Assembly (NCBI GenBank): GCA_015065975.1
Contig: SVPG01000016.1
Span: 1 to 43,624, forward strand
Source of the DNA: Oscillospiraceae bacterium
GTDB lineage: Bacteria; Bacillota; Clostridia; Oscillospirales; Acutalibacteraceae
Direction of reading: 5' to 3'
DNA length: 43,624 nucleotides
Shown: one piece after another, positions 1 to 7,965 of the stretch
Numbering within the stretch: the first letter of the stretch is position 1
Layout of the letters: each line of letters starts with the position of its first letter
Translations under genes and position numbers: made by a program
The notes under the pieces: model-generated
Seen by the model: the letters and a program-made list of their open reading frames with translations, nothing else
Told to the model about the DNA's origin: nothing
Databases searched by the model: none

Positions 1-5
1 ATAAG

Positions 6-40
6 AAAAAACCCAGAAACCGTTGTGGTTACTGGGTTTT
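6..40 (-). terminator. Rho-independent terminator after tRNA-fMet
   Basis: The arms AAAACCCAG and CTGGGTTTT are exact reverse complements around a short loop, with A and T runs outside. It lies about 30 bases past the 3' CCA end of the tRNA on the minus strand, so it most likely ends that transcript. It could also stop transcription entering from the left on the plus strand. Confidence 0.8.
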
Positions 41-71
41 CCTTGGCTGCATCTTTTTTGGTAGCCAATTA

Positions 72-148
<77 letters not shown>

Positions 149-183
149 ATATATAAGAGACGGTCTCTCTTGAATGCTTAAGT

Positions 184-212
184 ATTATATCACAGTTAAT
201 TGTTCAATGCAA
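184..212 (-). promoter_or_regulatory. Sigma-A promoter for tRNA-fMet
   Basis: On the minus strand TTGCAT and TATAAT are separated by exactly 17 bases, and the -10 box is about 35 bases ahead of the mature tRNA 5' end. The leader between them holds a short palindrome, GAGACGGTCTC. Confidence 0.75.
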
Positions 213-278
213 GTCTTTTTTTGAATTTATACAAACTTTTTTTGAAAGTGGCTTTTTGTATTAAATATAGAAAGGATT

Positions 279-689
279 TCAGGCGTTGCTGCGTAATCGG
301 TTTACGGTGTTGCTTAACATTATAACAGGTAAGCTGAGCAGTGCCCAGAGTATTGTGAACAGAGGGCAGACCTGCCCGAGGATATTGAACTTTGAGCCTG
401 AATAGTCCCATACTTTCCAGCCGAGCCCCAGATTTACAATACAGCCGGTCACAAACTCCACGCAGGTGATTATAACGCCGCCGAGACAGCATCTCAGTGC
501 AAGAGAATGATTTTTCAATTTCATATTTGCGAGGTTTATAATCGAAGCGCAGAGACCTCCCGCGACAGACATGCTCCAGTGAGTGCGTCCTCTCCATATT
601 AGTTCTATAATCGGGTAAAGGATAGCTCCGCCCGAAAAGAAGAGGAGCGCATCGGGCAGCTTTTTTATGTTATATGGAAGAAATTTCAT
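279..689 (-). CDS. Small multipass membrane protein, PF06541 (CmpB-type permease) family
   Basis: A 136-residue hydrophobic protein with about four membrane segments. The order of motifs (YPIIELIWRGRTHWSM near residue 30, then a second hydrophobic stretch, then CVEFVTGCIVN and LGWKVWDYS, then NILGQVCPLFTILW) matches the family annotated as putative ABC-transporter type IV / CmpB (PF06541), common in Clostridia. The transporter label is historical: no ATPase lies nearby and no substrate can be read from the sequence. I chose the ATG at 689 because AAAGGA stands about 11 bases upstream. A longer reading from 728 has no ribosome site. It is the only gene between the tRNA unit and the divergent ATPase gene. 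The function is unknown. Confidence 0.7.
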   Translation of the reverse strand: MKFLPYNIKKLPDALLFFSGGAILYPIIELIWRGRTHWSMSVAGGLCASIINLANMKLKNHSLALRCCLGGVIITCVEFVTGCIVNLGLGWKVWDYSGSKFNILGQVCPLFTILWALLSLPVIMLSNTVNRLRSNA

Positions 690-813
690 TATATACGTGT
701 TCCTTTTGAAAGTTGACTTTTGCCGCATTTTCGGTTACGGTATAAGTGTTGCCGAAATAAGAAATAAAATTCATCGGTCATTTGAAGAAAAAGCGGAAAA
801 TGCAAGAAAAAGA

Positions 814-842
814 TTGCACAATGTCATGGTTAGTGATATAAT
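814..842 (+). promoter_or_regulatory. Sigma-A promoter of the ATPase/oxidoreductase operon
   Basis: TTGCAC and TATAAT are spaced by 17 bases. Transcription should begin near 849, which is inside the longest open frame that starts at 845. This supports the downstream GTG at 887 as the true start. Confidence 0.75.
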
Positions 843-886
843 AAATGTTCAGAATCACCGATGATATTGCGGAGAGGAGGAGTGTT

Positions 887-1564
887 GTGCAACCGCTTGA
901 AAGAATAATTCTTGTGTGTGGACATTACGGCTGCGGAAAAACCAATCTTTCGATAAATCTGGCGCTTGATTATGCAAAGGCGGGGGAGAAGGTAACCCTT
1001 GTCGATATGGATATAGTCAATCCTTATTTCAGATCAAGCGATTATCCCGAGCTTCTAAAGGAGAACGGTGTTGAGCTTATAGCACCGATCTATGCACATT
1101 CAAATGTCGATCTCCCGTCGCTTCCTCCGGAAATGTATTCGATTTTTACCCGCGAAGGAAGAATAATTATCGATGTCGGCGGAGACGATGCCGGTGCAAC
1201 AGCTCTCGGTAGGTTTGCGCCGCAGTTGAGCAGAGTAAAATATTCGATGCTTTACGTTATAAATAAATATCGTGTGATGTCTGAAACTCCGACGGAAACG
1301 ATGCAGCTCCTTCGTGAGATTGAGGCAGCGTCAAGACTTACTGCGACCGCTGTTGTGAACAACTCTCATGTTATGGATCTTACAACATATGAGGATATCC
1401 TCAATTCCGTTGAATATACGGCAGAAGTTTCCGGAATGGTAAATCTTCCTCTGTGGGCAACCGCAGTGAACAGAAAGTTCTGCGAAGGTCTTATAGGGGT
1501 GCCGGGAGATATTTATCCGGTCGATATATATGTAAAACCGCCGTGGAAGGACTCGGTCGAGTAA
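887..1564 (+). CDS. P-loop ATPase of the ParA/MinD (SIMIBI) class, upstream of oxidoreductase
   Basis: About 225 residues. The Walker A motif GHYGCGKTNLS lies close to the N-terminus, followed by the VTLVDMDIVNPYF switch-like segment and IIIDVGGDD as Walker B. This places it in the CobQ/CobB/MinD/ParA nucleotide-binding group. I chose GTG at 887: GAGAGGAGG stands just ahead of it, and the predicted transcript start lies after the upstream ATG at 845. No DNA-binding or membrane-targeting tail is visible. It sits directly before a ferredoxin-type subunit and three oxidoreductase genes in the same direction, with a 53-base gap. This suggests a role in assembling or serving that enzyme, for example cluster or cofactor handling. 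That role is inference from position only. Plasmid-type partitioning is unlikely because there is no ParB partner. Confidence 0.8.
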   Translation: MQPLERIILVCGHYGCGKTNLSINLALDYAKAGEKVTLVDMDIVNPYFRSSDYPELLKENGVELIAPIYAHSNVDLPSLPPEMYSIFTREGRIIIDVGGDDAGATALGRFAPQLSRVKYSMLYVINKYRVMSETPTETMQLLREIEAASRLTATAVVNNSHVMDLTTYEDILNSVEYTAEVSGMVNLPLWATAVNRKFCEGLIGVPGDIYPVDIYVKPPWKDSVE

Positions 1565-1617
1565 GAGAATCAGGATAGATTAAATTTATATATAAACTTT
1601 TACAGGAGGTAATGAAT

Positions 1618-1824
1618 ATGGCAAGGATCATAGTTGATGAGAATGTATGCAAGGGCTGTGAGCTTTGTGCAGGCGCATGCCCGAGAAATCTTATCGAGCT
1701 TGACAAGTCACGAATCAACGCCAAGGGATATCACCCCGCAACGCTGACCGATGAAGAGAACTGCATCGGCTGTGCAATGTGTGCAACCATGTGTCCCGAT
1801 TGTGCAATTACAGTAGAAAGATAA
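1618..1824 (+). CDS. 2x[4Fe-4S] ferredoxin subunit of 2-oxoacid:ferredoxin oxidoreductase
   Basis: A 68-residue ferredoxin-like subunit with two CxxCxxCxxxCP motifs (CKGCELCAGACP, residues about 10-21; CIGCAMCATMCP, about 47-58), enough ligands for two [4Fe-4S] clusters. In the four-subunit VOR/KOR type enzymes this delta subunit passes electrons from the thiamine-bound intermediate to external ferredoxin. The start at 1618 is preferred over 1612 because AGGAGG (1604-1609) is then 8 bases away. It is first of four structural genes, 29 bases ahead of the alpha subunit. The fold and role are secure. Which 2-oxoacid is used is less so. Confidence 0.9.
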   Translation: MARIIVDENVCKGCELCAGACPRNLIELDKSRINAKGYHPATLTDEENCIGCAMCATMCPDCAITVER

Positions 1825-1853
1825 GTTTTGCTTCGAGAAAGGAATGAATTATA

Positions 1854-2915
1854 ATGGCTGAAAAAGTACTCATGAAGGGTAACGAAGCTCTTGCTGAGGC
1901 TGCTATTCAGGCAGGCTGCAGACATTTCTTCGGATACCCCATAACTCCGCAGACGGAGCTTGCAGCTTATATGGCAAAGAAGATGCCGAAAATCGGCGGT
2001 ACATATCTTCAGGCTGAGTCTGAGGTTGCTGCTATCAATATGGTATACGGCGCCGCTTCTGCAGGTGTCCGCGCTATGACATCGTCCTCATCTCCCGGAA
2101 TCAGCCTTAAGAGTGAGGGTATTTCGTATCTTGCAGGTGCCGATCTGCCCTGCCTTATCATCAATGTTCAGAGAGGCGGCCCCGGTCTCGGCGGTATCCA
2201 GCCCTCCCAGTCTGACTATTGGCAGGCAACAAAGGCTAACGGACACGGCGACTTCCAGGTGCTCGTTTTCGCACCGTCCACCGTTCAGGAAATGGTCGAC
2301 CTCGTTGCAGGCGCATTCGATAAGGCTGATAAATACCGTATGCCGGCAATGATCCTTGCTGACGGTATGCTCGGTCAGATGATGGAGCCGGTAGAGATCA
2401 GAGAGACCGAGGTTAATCAGATCGAAAAGCCCTGGGCAACCAACGGCACAAACGGCGAAAGAGAGCACAATGTTGTAAACTCTCTCTATATTCAGCCCGA
2501 CGAACTCGAGAGACTTGTTTTCGAGCGTTATGAGAAGTATAAGAAGATCGAAGCTGAGGAGCAGATGAGCGAGAGCTATCTGACCGAAGATGCTGAGATC
2601 GTTGTTGTTGCATACGGTGCTTCTTCCAGAGTTGTAAGAAGTGCTGTCAACGCAGCAAGAGCAGAGGGTATCAAGGTTGGCCTTGTCCGTCCGATCACAC
2701 TCTGGCCGTATCCGAAGGCAGCAGTCGATGCAGTCTGCGATACAGCAAAGAAGCTCCTCGTTGTTGAGATGAGCATGGGTCAGATGGTCGAGGATGTCCG
2801 CCTTGTAGCAAACGGCAGACTTCCCGTAGAGTTCTACGGCAGAACCGGCGGTATAATCCCCACACCGGCTGAGGTTCTTGCAAAGATAAAGGAAATGGCA
2901 GGAGGTAATGAGTAA
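1854..2915 (+). CDS. vorB: 2-oxoacid:ferredoxin oxidoreductase alpha subunit (VorB/KorA type)
   Basis: 353 residues. It carries the pyrimidine-binding domain of the pyruvate:ferredoxin oxidoreductase superfamily ([27 protein letters not shown] at the N-terminus) and the C-terminal transketolase-like domain ([26 protein letters not shown]). The enzyme oxidises a 2-oxoacid with CoA to an acyl-CoA, CO2 and reduced ferredoxin. The sequence looks closest to subunits annotated as 3-methyl-2-oxobutanoate (branched-chain) dehydrogenase VorB, but 2-oxoglutarate KorA proteins are very similar, so substrate assignment is tentative. The stop TAA shares its last A with the ATG of the beta subunit, which implies tight translational coupling. 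Codon use is rich in the preferred codons seen in gap, so expression is probably high. Confidence 0.9.
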   Translation: MAEKVLMKGNEALAEAAIQAGCRHFFGYPITPQTELAAYMAKKMPKIGGTYLQAESEVAAINMVYGAASAGVRAMTSSSSPGISLKSEGISYLAGADLPCLIINVQRGGPGLGGIQPSQSDYWQATKANGHGDFQVLVFAPSTVQEMVDLVAGAFDKADKYRMPAMILADGMLGQMMEPVEIRETEVNQIEKPWATNGTNGEREHNVVNSLYIQPDELERLVFERYEKYKKIEAEEQMSESYLTEDAEIVVVAYGASSRVVRSAVNAARAEGIKVGLVRPITLWPYPKAAVDAVCDTAKKLLVVEMSMGQMVEDVRLVANGRLPVEFYGRTGGIIPTPAEVLAKIKEMAGGNE

Positions 2916-3673
2916 TGGCAATCGTATTTGAAAAACCGAAGGCATTGACTGATGCGCCTTTACATTACTGCCCCGGCTGCACACACGGTATTGTTCACAG
3001 ACTCGTGGCAGAGGTCATGGATGAGCTCGGAATTACCGGCAAGACCGTCGGTGTAGCACCGGTCGGATGTGCAGTTTTCGCATACAATTATTTCAATTGT
3101 GATATGGTCGAGGCAGCTCACGGACGTGCACCTGCTGTTGCAACAGGTCTCAAGAGAGCCCTTCCCGATAATGTTGTTTTTACATATCAGGGCGACGGCG
3201 ACCTTGCAGCTATCGGTACTGCTGAAACTGTTCATGCAGCTACAAGAGGCGAAAATATCACGGTTATCTTCATCAACAACGCTATCTACGGTATGACAGG
3301 CGGTCAGATGGCTCCCACATCTCTTCCCGGTCAGGTAACCCAGACCACTCCTTACGGCAGAGATGTCAACTATTCCGGTTATCCCGTAAGAGTATGCGAG
3401 ATGCTCTCCACACTTGACGGTGTTGCACTTGCACAGCGCGTTGCTGTTGACTGTGTAAAGAACGTAAATATCGCAAAGAAGGCTATCAAGAAGGCTTTCG
3501 AGAATCAGATAAACGGTAAGGGCTATTCCATCGTTGAGGTTCTTTCCTCCTGTCCCACCAACTGGGGTCTGACTCCGGCAGAAGCACTTCAGTGGCTCCG
3601 CGACAATATGATGCCTTACTATCCGCTCGGCGTATATAAGGATAAGGATGAGGAGGATGTCAAAAATGGCTGA
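2915..3673 (+). CDS. 2-oxoacid:ferredoxin oxidoreductase beta subunit, TPP-binding
   Basis: 252 residues. The thiamine diphosphate/Mg site is visible as GDGDLAAIG followed about 30 residues later by [11 protein letters not shown], the standard GDG...NN signature. CPGCTHG near the N-terminus is also typical of this subunit. It pairs with the alpha subunit to form the active site. Equivalent names are VorA or KorB. The gene starts inside the alpha stop codon (TAATG) and its own end overlaps the gamma gene by 8 bases, so the three catalytic subunits are made in a coupled way. The substrate is probably branched-chain 2-oxoacids, with 2-oxoglutarate not excluded. Confidence 0.9.
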   Translation: MAIVFEKPKALTDAPLHYCPGCTHGIVHRLVAEVMDELGITGKTVGVAPVGCAVFAYNYFNCDMVEAAHGRAPAVATGLKRALPDNVVFTYQGDGDLAAIGTAETVHAATRGENITVIFINNAIYGMTGGQMAPTSLPGQVTQTTPYGRDVNYSGYPVRVCEMLSTLDGVALAQRVAVDCVKNVNIAKKAIKKAFENQINGKGYSIVEVLSSCPTNWGLTPAEALQWLRDNMMPYYPLGVYKDKDEEDVKNG

Positions 3674-4205
3674 AAATAATTTCCTGCTTGCAGGCTTCGG
3701 CGGACAGGGTATCCTGTTTGCCGGAAAAGTTATAGCTTATGCAGGTCTTGCTGATGAGAAGCAGGTTTCCTGGCTTCCGTCCTACGGTCCCGAGATGCGC
3801 GGCGGTACAGCAAACTGCAGCGTATGCCTTTCCGAGAATGTTATCGGATCTCCGCTTGTTACCGAGCCCAACGGCTTTGTTGCAATGAACCTTCCGTCTT
3901 TTGACAAGTTCATTGACAGCGTTGAGAAGGATGGCGTTGTTATCGTTGAGAGCAGCCTTATCGAGCGCAAGGTTGAGAGAACCGATGTCAGAGCGTTCTA
4001 TGTTCCCGCAACAAAGATCGCAGAAGAGAACGGTCTCAAGGGTCTTGCAAACATCATCCTTATCGGCAAGCTCTGGAAAGAGACTCAGTTCTGCACAAAG
4101 GATGCACTTGTTGCAGGCGTCAAGAAGAGTGTTCCCGCAAAGAAGGCTCACCTCGTTGATTCCAACCTCAAGGCTCTTGAGCTCGGAATCGCATTTGAGG
4201 CATAA
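3666..4205 (+). CDS. 2-oxoacid:ferredoxin oxidoreductase gamma subunit
   Basis: 179 residues of the POR gamma family (PF01558), starting with the hallmark [21 protein letters not shown] and containing [18 protein letters not shown]. This subunit contributes the CoA-binding region in the related pyruvate enzyme. I chose the third ATG (3666) because GAGGAGG at 3651-3657 gives normal spacing only to that codon. The two earlier ATGs lie on or against the ribosome site. It overlaps the beta gene by 8 bases and closes the D-A-B-C order. A hairpin without a strong T run follows, before ispF. Confidence 0.9.
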   Translation: MAENNFLLAGFGGQGILFAGKVIAYAGLADEKQVSWLPSYGPEMRGGTANCSVCLSENVIGSPLVTEPNGFVAMNLPSFDKFIDSVEKDGVVIVESSLIERKVERTDVRAFYVPATKIAEENGLKGLANIILIGKLWKETQFCTKDALVAGVKKSVPAKKAHLVDSNLKALELGIAFEA

Positions 4206-4218
4206 TTCAAAATACGGA

Positions 4219-4250
4219 TTTACCGCTCACATCTCTGTGGGCGGTAAACT
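4219..4250 (+). terminator. Hairpin between oxidoreductase operon and ispF
   Basis: TTTACCGC pairs with GCGGTAAA, with extra CACA/TGTG pairs inside. The downstream tail is only CTTTATCT, so it may be a leaky terminator or an RNA-stability hairpin, allowing some ispF expression from the upstream operon. Confidence 0.5.
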
Positions 4251-4273
4251 TTATCTGAAAAGGAGTATGTCTT

Positions 4274-4762
4274 ATGAGAATAGGTCACGGATATGATGTG
4301 CACAGACTGGTCGAAGGACGTAAACTCATTATAGGCGGAGTTGAGATACCTTACGAAAAAGGACTGCTCGGACATTCCGATGCCGATGTTCTTGTTCATG
4401 CGATAATGGATGCACTTCTCGGAGCGGCGGCGATGGGGGATATAGGTTTGCTTTTCCCCGATAATGATGACCGATTCAAGGGTGCCGACAGCATGGTGCT
4501 GTTTGAGGAGGTCTGCCGTCGTCTGCAGGCTGCGGGATACAGTATATCGAACATCGATGCTACAGTAATCGCTCAGAGACCGAAAATGCGCCCGTATATT
4601 GATGCGATGCGCAGCAGGATTGCCGATGTCTGCGGTCTGGATATCGGAAGAATAAATGTCAAGGCTACTACCGAGGAGAATATGGGCTTCACGGGAAGCG
4701 GAGACGGAATAAGCGCCCATGCAGTGGCGCTCCTCGATGAAGCGGTTATAAAAAAGCTGTAA
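4274..4762 (+). CDS. ispF: 2-C-methyl-D-erythritol 2,4-cyclodiphosphate synthase
   Basis: 162 residues, the usual IspF length. It converts CDP-methylerythritol 2-phosphate to the cyclic diphosphate with loss of CMP, the fifth step of the MEP isoprenoid pathway. The metal-binding GYDVHR (Asp8, His10) and [11 protein letters not shown] (with the third ligand His) are intact. So is the substrate loop [18 protein letters not shown] near the C-terminus. AAAAGGAG lies about 9 bases ahead of the ATG. No other MEP gene is adjacent. It follows the oxidoreductase operon and ends in a strong terminator, so it may be read partly from upstream. Confidence 0.97.
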   Translation: MRIGHGYDVHRLVEGRKLIIGGVEIPYEKGLLGHSDADVLVHAIMDALLGAAAMGDIGLLFPDNDDRFKGADSMVLFEEVCRRLQAAGYSISNIDATVIAQRPKMRPYIDAMRSRIADVCGLDIGRINVKATTEENMGFTGSGDGISAHAVALLDEAVIKKL

Positions 4763-4766
4763 AGAT

Positions 4767-4809
4767 AAAGCAACACCCGATATTGCGAAATATCGGGTGT
4801 TGCTTTTTA
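4767..4809 (+). terminator. Strong terminator after ispF
   Basis: A 16-base perfect stem (arms begin AAAGCAACACCCGATA) with an 8-base loop, followed by TTTTTAT on the plus strand. It also has T-rich sequence on the other side, so it may serve the convergent HPr-like gene. Confidence 0.9.
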
Positions 4810-4812
4810 TAG

Positions 4813-4912
4813 TGTAAAAAAGTGTGATTATATGTAAACACCGCGTGAGCGGTGGGAGCCTTCGGGTGATTTGCCCGGTGGACATGACGGCTTAAAGACT
4901 ATGTGTGTTCAA
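4813..4912. other. GC-rich, potentially structured intergenic stretch
   Basis: Between the ispF terminator and the convergent HPr-like gene. It holds a perfect hairpin CACCGC-GTGA-GCGGTG followed by nested arms AGCC/GGCT and CGGG/CCCG. No open frame or known riboswitch core was recognised. It may be a 3' untranslated structure of the minus-strand gene or a short dispersed repeat. Confidence 0.35.
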
Positions 4913-5182
4913 TTATTCTGCTTCGGTGTTCTGCTCGATTTTTCTGTACAGCTTGAAGCGGACAAGCATTGCCTCGTCTTCGATATTCTCGCATACGAGA
5001 GAAGCGTTGACGATCATACCGCCCTGGATAAGTCTCTTGAGACCGATGAGCTGGCAGAGCTTGCTCTTGAGGTTGAGCTTGTCGCCCTCTTCGGTTACGA
5101 GATAGATGTTGCCCTTGCAGGCATCTACCAGATTAAGGAATTCGTTTACGTCTACATTGCTGAGTGACCATACTTTACTCAT
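4913..5182 (-). CDS. Small HPr-like protein lacking the phospho-histidine
   Basis: 89 residues. From about residue 18 to 75 it follows the pattern of PTS HPr. There is a short helix, then a strand ending in GDKLNLKSKLCQLIGL that matches the NLKSIMGVMSL segment around HPr Ser46 (here Ser40). Next come a Gly-Gly turn, a strand, and a final helix starting with EDEAM like the HPr DENDAL region. The N-terminal GIHARPA segment that holds the catalytic His15 is missing. It therefore cannot act as a normal phosphocarrier but might still be seen by HPr kinase, whose gene starts at the other end of this window. Crh is a known HPr relative without His15. AAAGGATGG lies upstream, and a good promoter precedes it. 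The family likeness is by eye only. Confidence 0.6.
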   Translation of the reverse strand: MSKVWSLSNVDVNEFLNLVDACKGNIYLVTEEGDKLNLKSKLCQLIGLKRLIQGGMIVNASLVCENIEDEAMLVRFKLYRKIEQNTEAE

Positions 5183-5259
5183 GAAAAACCATCCTTTCTT
5201 AATTGGGATCGCTGATCCCTGTCAGTTCATGAATGCCGTCTATCCTGACCACCGAGGCT

Positions 5260-5287
5260 ATTATAACACTTATTTGGTGAATGTCAA
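5260..5287 (-). promoter_or_regulatory. Sigma-A promoter of the HPr-like gene
   Basis: On the minus strand a consensus TTGACA and a consensus TATAAT are 16 bases apart. The roughly 70-base leader contains a small hairpin, GGGATC-AGC-GATCCC, close to the ribosome site. Confidence 0.8.
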
Positions 5288-5501
5288 CAATTTAATATTT
5301 ATTTAATTGGTTAATATAACTATTTTAAGCGATTTAATAAATAGAAGAAAAATAAGATTTTTGTACATTGTGACAATAAAAAGGACTTGTGAAAAAATAA
5401 ACAAAGTTATCTTATTGTTGTATTTGCATATAAAATATACCTGTTTTAGGTGTATAATGCACAATGGACCGAAAATGCAAAATTCGTTTTTTACATAAAA
5501 A
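5288..5501. other. AT-rich gene-free stretch
   Basis: No convincing gene. Two overlapping open frames here are AT-rich, lack ribosome sites and mirror each other. A near-palindrome (TATACCT...AGGTGTATA) precedes a TATAAT box near 5452-5457 on the plus strand, but no -35 box or product follows, so I treat it as chance or an orphan promoter. Confidence 0.4.
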
Positions 5502-5537
5502 ATCGACCGCAATACCGATGAAAGTACCGCGGTCGAT
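5496..5537 (-). terminator. Terminator after the Cache/MFS gene
   Basis: On the minus strand ATCGACCGC pairs with GCGGTCGAT over an 18-base loop and is followed directly by TTTTTT. It lies 14 bases past the stop codon of the large membrane protein gene. Confidence 0.8.
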
Positions 5538-5550
5538 ATGCTGTTATTTG

Positions 5551-7965
5551 CTAAAGAGCTATAACGTCGCTTTGAGCTTCGTCCGAACTGTCATTGTCAA
5601 GAGCGTCGAAGTTTGGAGGGATCATCCATGAATCGTCATCGGATTCTGTTGCCTCGGGCTCAGGTTCGGGCTCAGGCTCGGGCTCAGGTTCGGGCTCAGG
5701 CTCGGGTTCGGGCTCAGGCTCGGGCTCGGGTTCGGGTTCGGGCTCAGGCTCGGGTTCAGGCTCGGGTTCAGGCTCGGGCTCAGGCTCGGGCTCGGGTTCA
5801 GGTTCAGGTTCAGGCTTAACCTTGACCTTCTTTTTCTTCTTTTTGGGTTTATCGATTTTTTCGGTTGAATCTATTGTTTCAGTTGGTTCAAAGACGAAAT
5901 TGTCAGCTGCCGGAGCGGCGATTGCGGGAGTGGTTATTTCCACATCTTCGATTCGTCTCGGGAATCGGCTGAAGATAATAAATACTATCGAAAGTGCAAG
6001 AGAGATGCCTGCTCCGATAAGCAGATAGACCATATTGTTGCTGCCGGCGGTCATCAGGAAGAATATGATGATTGCCGGATAGCCGAGCAGTCTGAGTGTT
6101 CGCATGCATCGTGTGATCTCAGCAGGCTGAAGTACGCTGTATATCGAGCTTGAAATAAAGATTACAGACAGTGTAATCAGTGCGCAGGTGAGTACAGCCA
6201 TGTTGAGGGAGGGAGCAAAAGCCATCGGAAGGAAAGAAGCTGCAGCGAGAAGTCCTCCGATGAGAAGAGAAACTCTCTGTCCTGTGCGTGTTTTGAGCTT
6301 GAGTCTGTTGCCGAAACAGAAAGCGGCAACGGGAGCGATTGCACAGAGTGAAATTGCGGTAAGTGAAATGCCGAGCGAAGAGATGTAGACGGAAGAATAT
6401 ATCCAGTTGAAGCAGCAGGCAGCGCCGGCGCAGATAACGACCATCAGCGCGCCTCTGAAGGTAACGAGAGGATTCTTTCCGTTCATACCGTCATCTGCGG
6501 TGAATTCGATATCACGCAACATAACGAAGGATATTACAGCGGCTGCAAGTGTGAGGAGCATATACATCGTCATGCTGAATGTGACGGAAACCTCATCGAG
6601 CATAAATGCGCCGAGGATAATACCTGTAATTGCACCGAAACAGGGGGAAAGATAAGCGTATTTATCTCTGTTGTACTGGGCGTCGGAATGCATCTGGAAT
6701 CTTGAAGCGATGCGGAAAGCAACTCCGTGTCCAAGTCCCGTGAGAGCGATGAGTGCAAGCGTGATATAGCTTTCGGCTGTCGGAATCATCGCGGGAACGC
6801 CGAAGAGTCTGAGTGCACAGCAGAGAAGAGAAAGAACGATTCCTCCTGCGAGGGTTACGACTCGGAGAGTGTTCTTCGGGAAACGACCGATAACGAGACC
6901 TGCGTTTGTGCCGAGAAGATATAAAACGAACGGGATAAGAACTTCGAGACCAAAGGGCAGATCGAGCTGTGAAAGAACACCGCGTCCAATATCAGTGAGA
7001 AGGAGAGAAGGCAGCTGAACGACAGCAGCCATTGTTATAAAGAAGGAAACGGGACGAACCGATTCGCGTCCGAAGGGGAGGATTCTTGTAGGGTCGTATC
7101 TTCTGGGGCGCAGAAGAATGTCGATAAGCTGGATAACTCCGTAGAAAGCGCAGGCAAAGAGAATGAGGAGCGCTGCGACGGTCATCATAAGCTCGAGTGT
7201 TGCAAAACCGAAAACGGAAATTGCGGCAGGCTTGAGCTCGCATATTTCAAGAGCGCCGACTACCTTGCCGTCGGTGGAAAAGATGGGAGCACAGGCTGTG
7301 AGATATTCGCTCGAACCGATTTTTCTTGTGCTTATTCTCACGGTTCCGCTGCTGCATACCTCGTTGACCGTATCGGCACTCTGCCATGAGGTCATGGTTT
7401 CGTCCGATGATGCGGCAAGAATGTTCTGAGAACCGTCGAGCGCATGGAACGGGGGAGTGTTCACGGAACTGTCGGTTACATCGTGATATACATATATATT
7501 GGAAAAGCGGTTTACGTTATCCTGAGAATCGATGAGAAGTGTGCAAAGGTCCGCGTGCAGACTGTTGAGCTGTGAAGAGGAGAATTCCGTTTTCTCTCCG
7601 ACACTGCTCTGCATATAAACCTCACCCGCGAGAACGAGCTGTGTGAGTTCGTTCTCGGCTGTGTCGCTGTGCTGTTTTGTGTAATCACGTGAAAGCATTA
7701 CAAAGACGCTGAGCGCAACAGCGGTGAGAATGATTGCGAATCTGACTATGTGCAGACCGAGCTCGCTGACCCGTTCATTTTTGAGCCACTTGAAGCCCCA
7801 TACGACAAGCTGTGCGAGTACGGCAGCCGCGGCGGCAAGAAGCACGCAGACGACAACAATTCCGAGAATTCCTGAAAGAGCACGTCCGATAAAGAATGCA
7901 CCGGTGCAGAGAGCTGCGATAATGGCAAGTCTCAATGAGACACTGAGAATATTGGCGTTTTTCAT
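5551..7965 (-). CDS. Cache-like sensor fused to MFS-like 12-helix core, with (Pro-Glu)27 tail
   Basis: 804 residues. Order: three membrane helices (about 8-29, 31-58, 70-91); an outside domain of about 155 residues ending in a Cache-like pattern ([18 protein letters not shown], about 224-241); a helix at about 250-282; then some twelve helices (about 303-680) with the spacing of a major facilitator protein. A lysine run and 27 Pro-Glu dipeptides (residues 718-771) follow, then an acidic end. No kinase, cyclase, HAMP or chemotaxis output domain is present. The start overlaps the stop of the upstream 227-residue protein (ATGA), which also has a Cache-like outside domain, and metA lies before that one. 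I infer a ligand-sensing transporter or membrane receptor pair. The substrate is unknown. The tail probably forms a stiff spacer. Confidence 0.65.
5653..5814 (-). repeat. Six-base repeat tract encoding 27 Pro-Glu units
   Basis: 162 bases made only of CTC/TTC and GGG/AGG triplets on the plus strand, alternating without a break. On the minus strand this is CCN-GAR, or Pro-Glu, 27 times. Wobble changes interrupt the exact repeat, so the protein motif is better preserved than the DNA motif. This suggests selection for the peptide, though the tract could still change length by slippage. Confidence 0.95.

Noticed and set aside
2088-2984. 298-codon minus-strand open frame opposite vorB
   Set aside because: The composition is Cys/Leu/Ser-rich without any motif. 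The plus strand encodes a clear enzyme here.
4871-5167. 98-codon plus-strand open frame opposite the HPr-like gene
   Set aside because: The minus-strand gene has a promoter and ribosome site, and this frame has neither.
5303-5512. Short AT-rich open frames on both strands
   Set aside because: They lack ribosome sites, mirror each other, and one runs over a terminator.
5653-5814. Repeat tract considered as a CRISPR-like or tandem DNA array
   Set aside because: There are no spacers. The unit is six bases and fully inside a coding frame.
5594-6028. Plus-strand open frame with a long Gly-Ser repeat
   Set aside because: It is the mirror of the Pro-Glu tract on the minus strand. It lacks a ribosome site and the remainder does not look like a protein.
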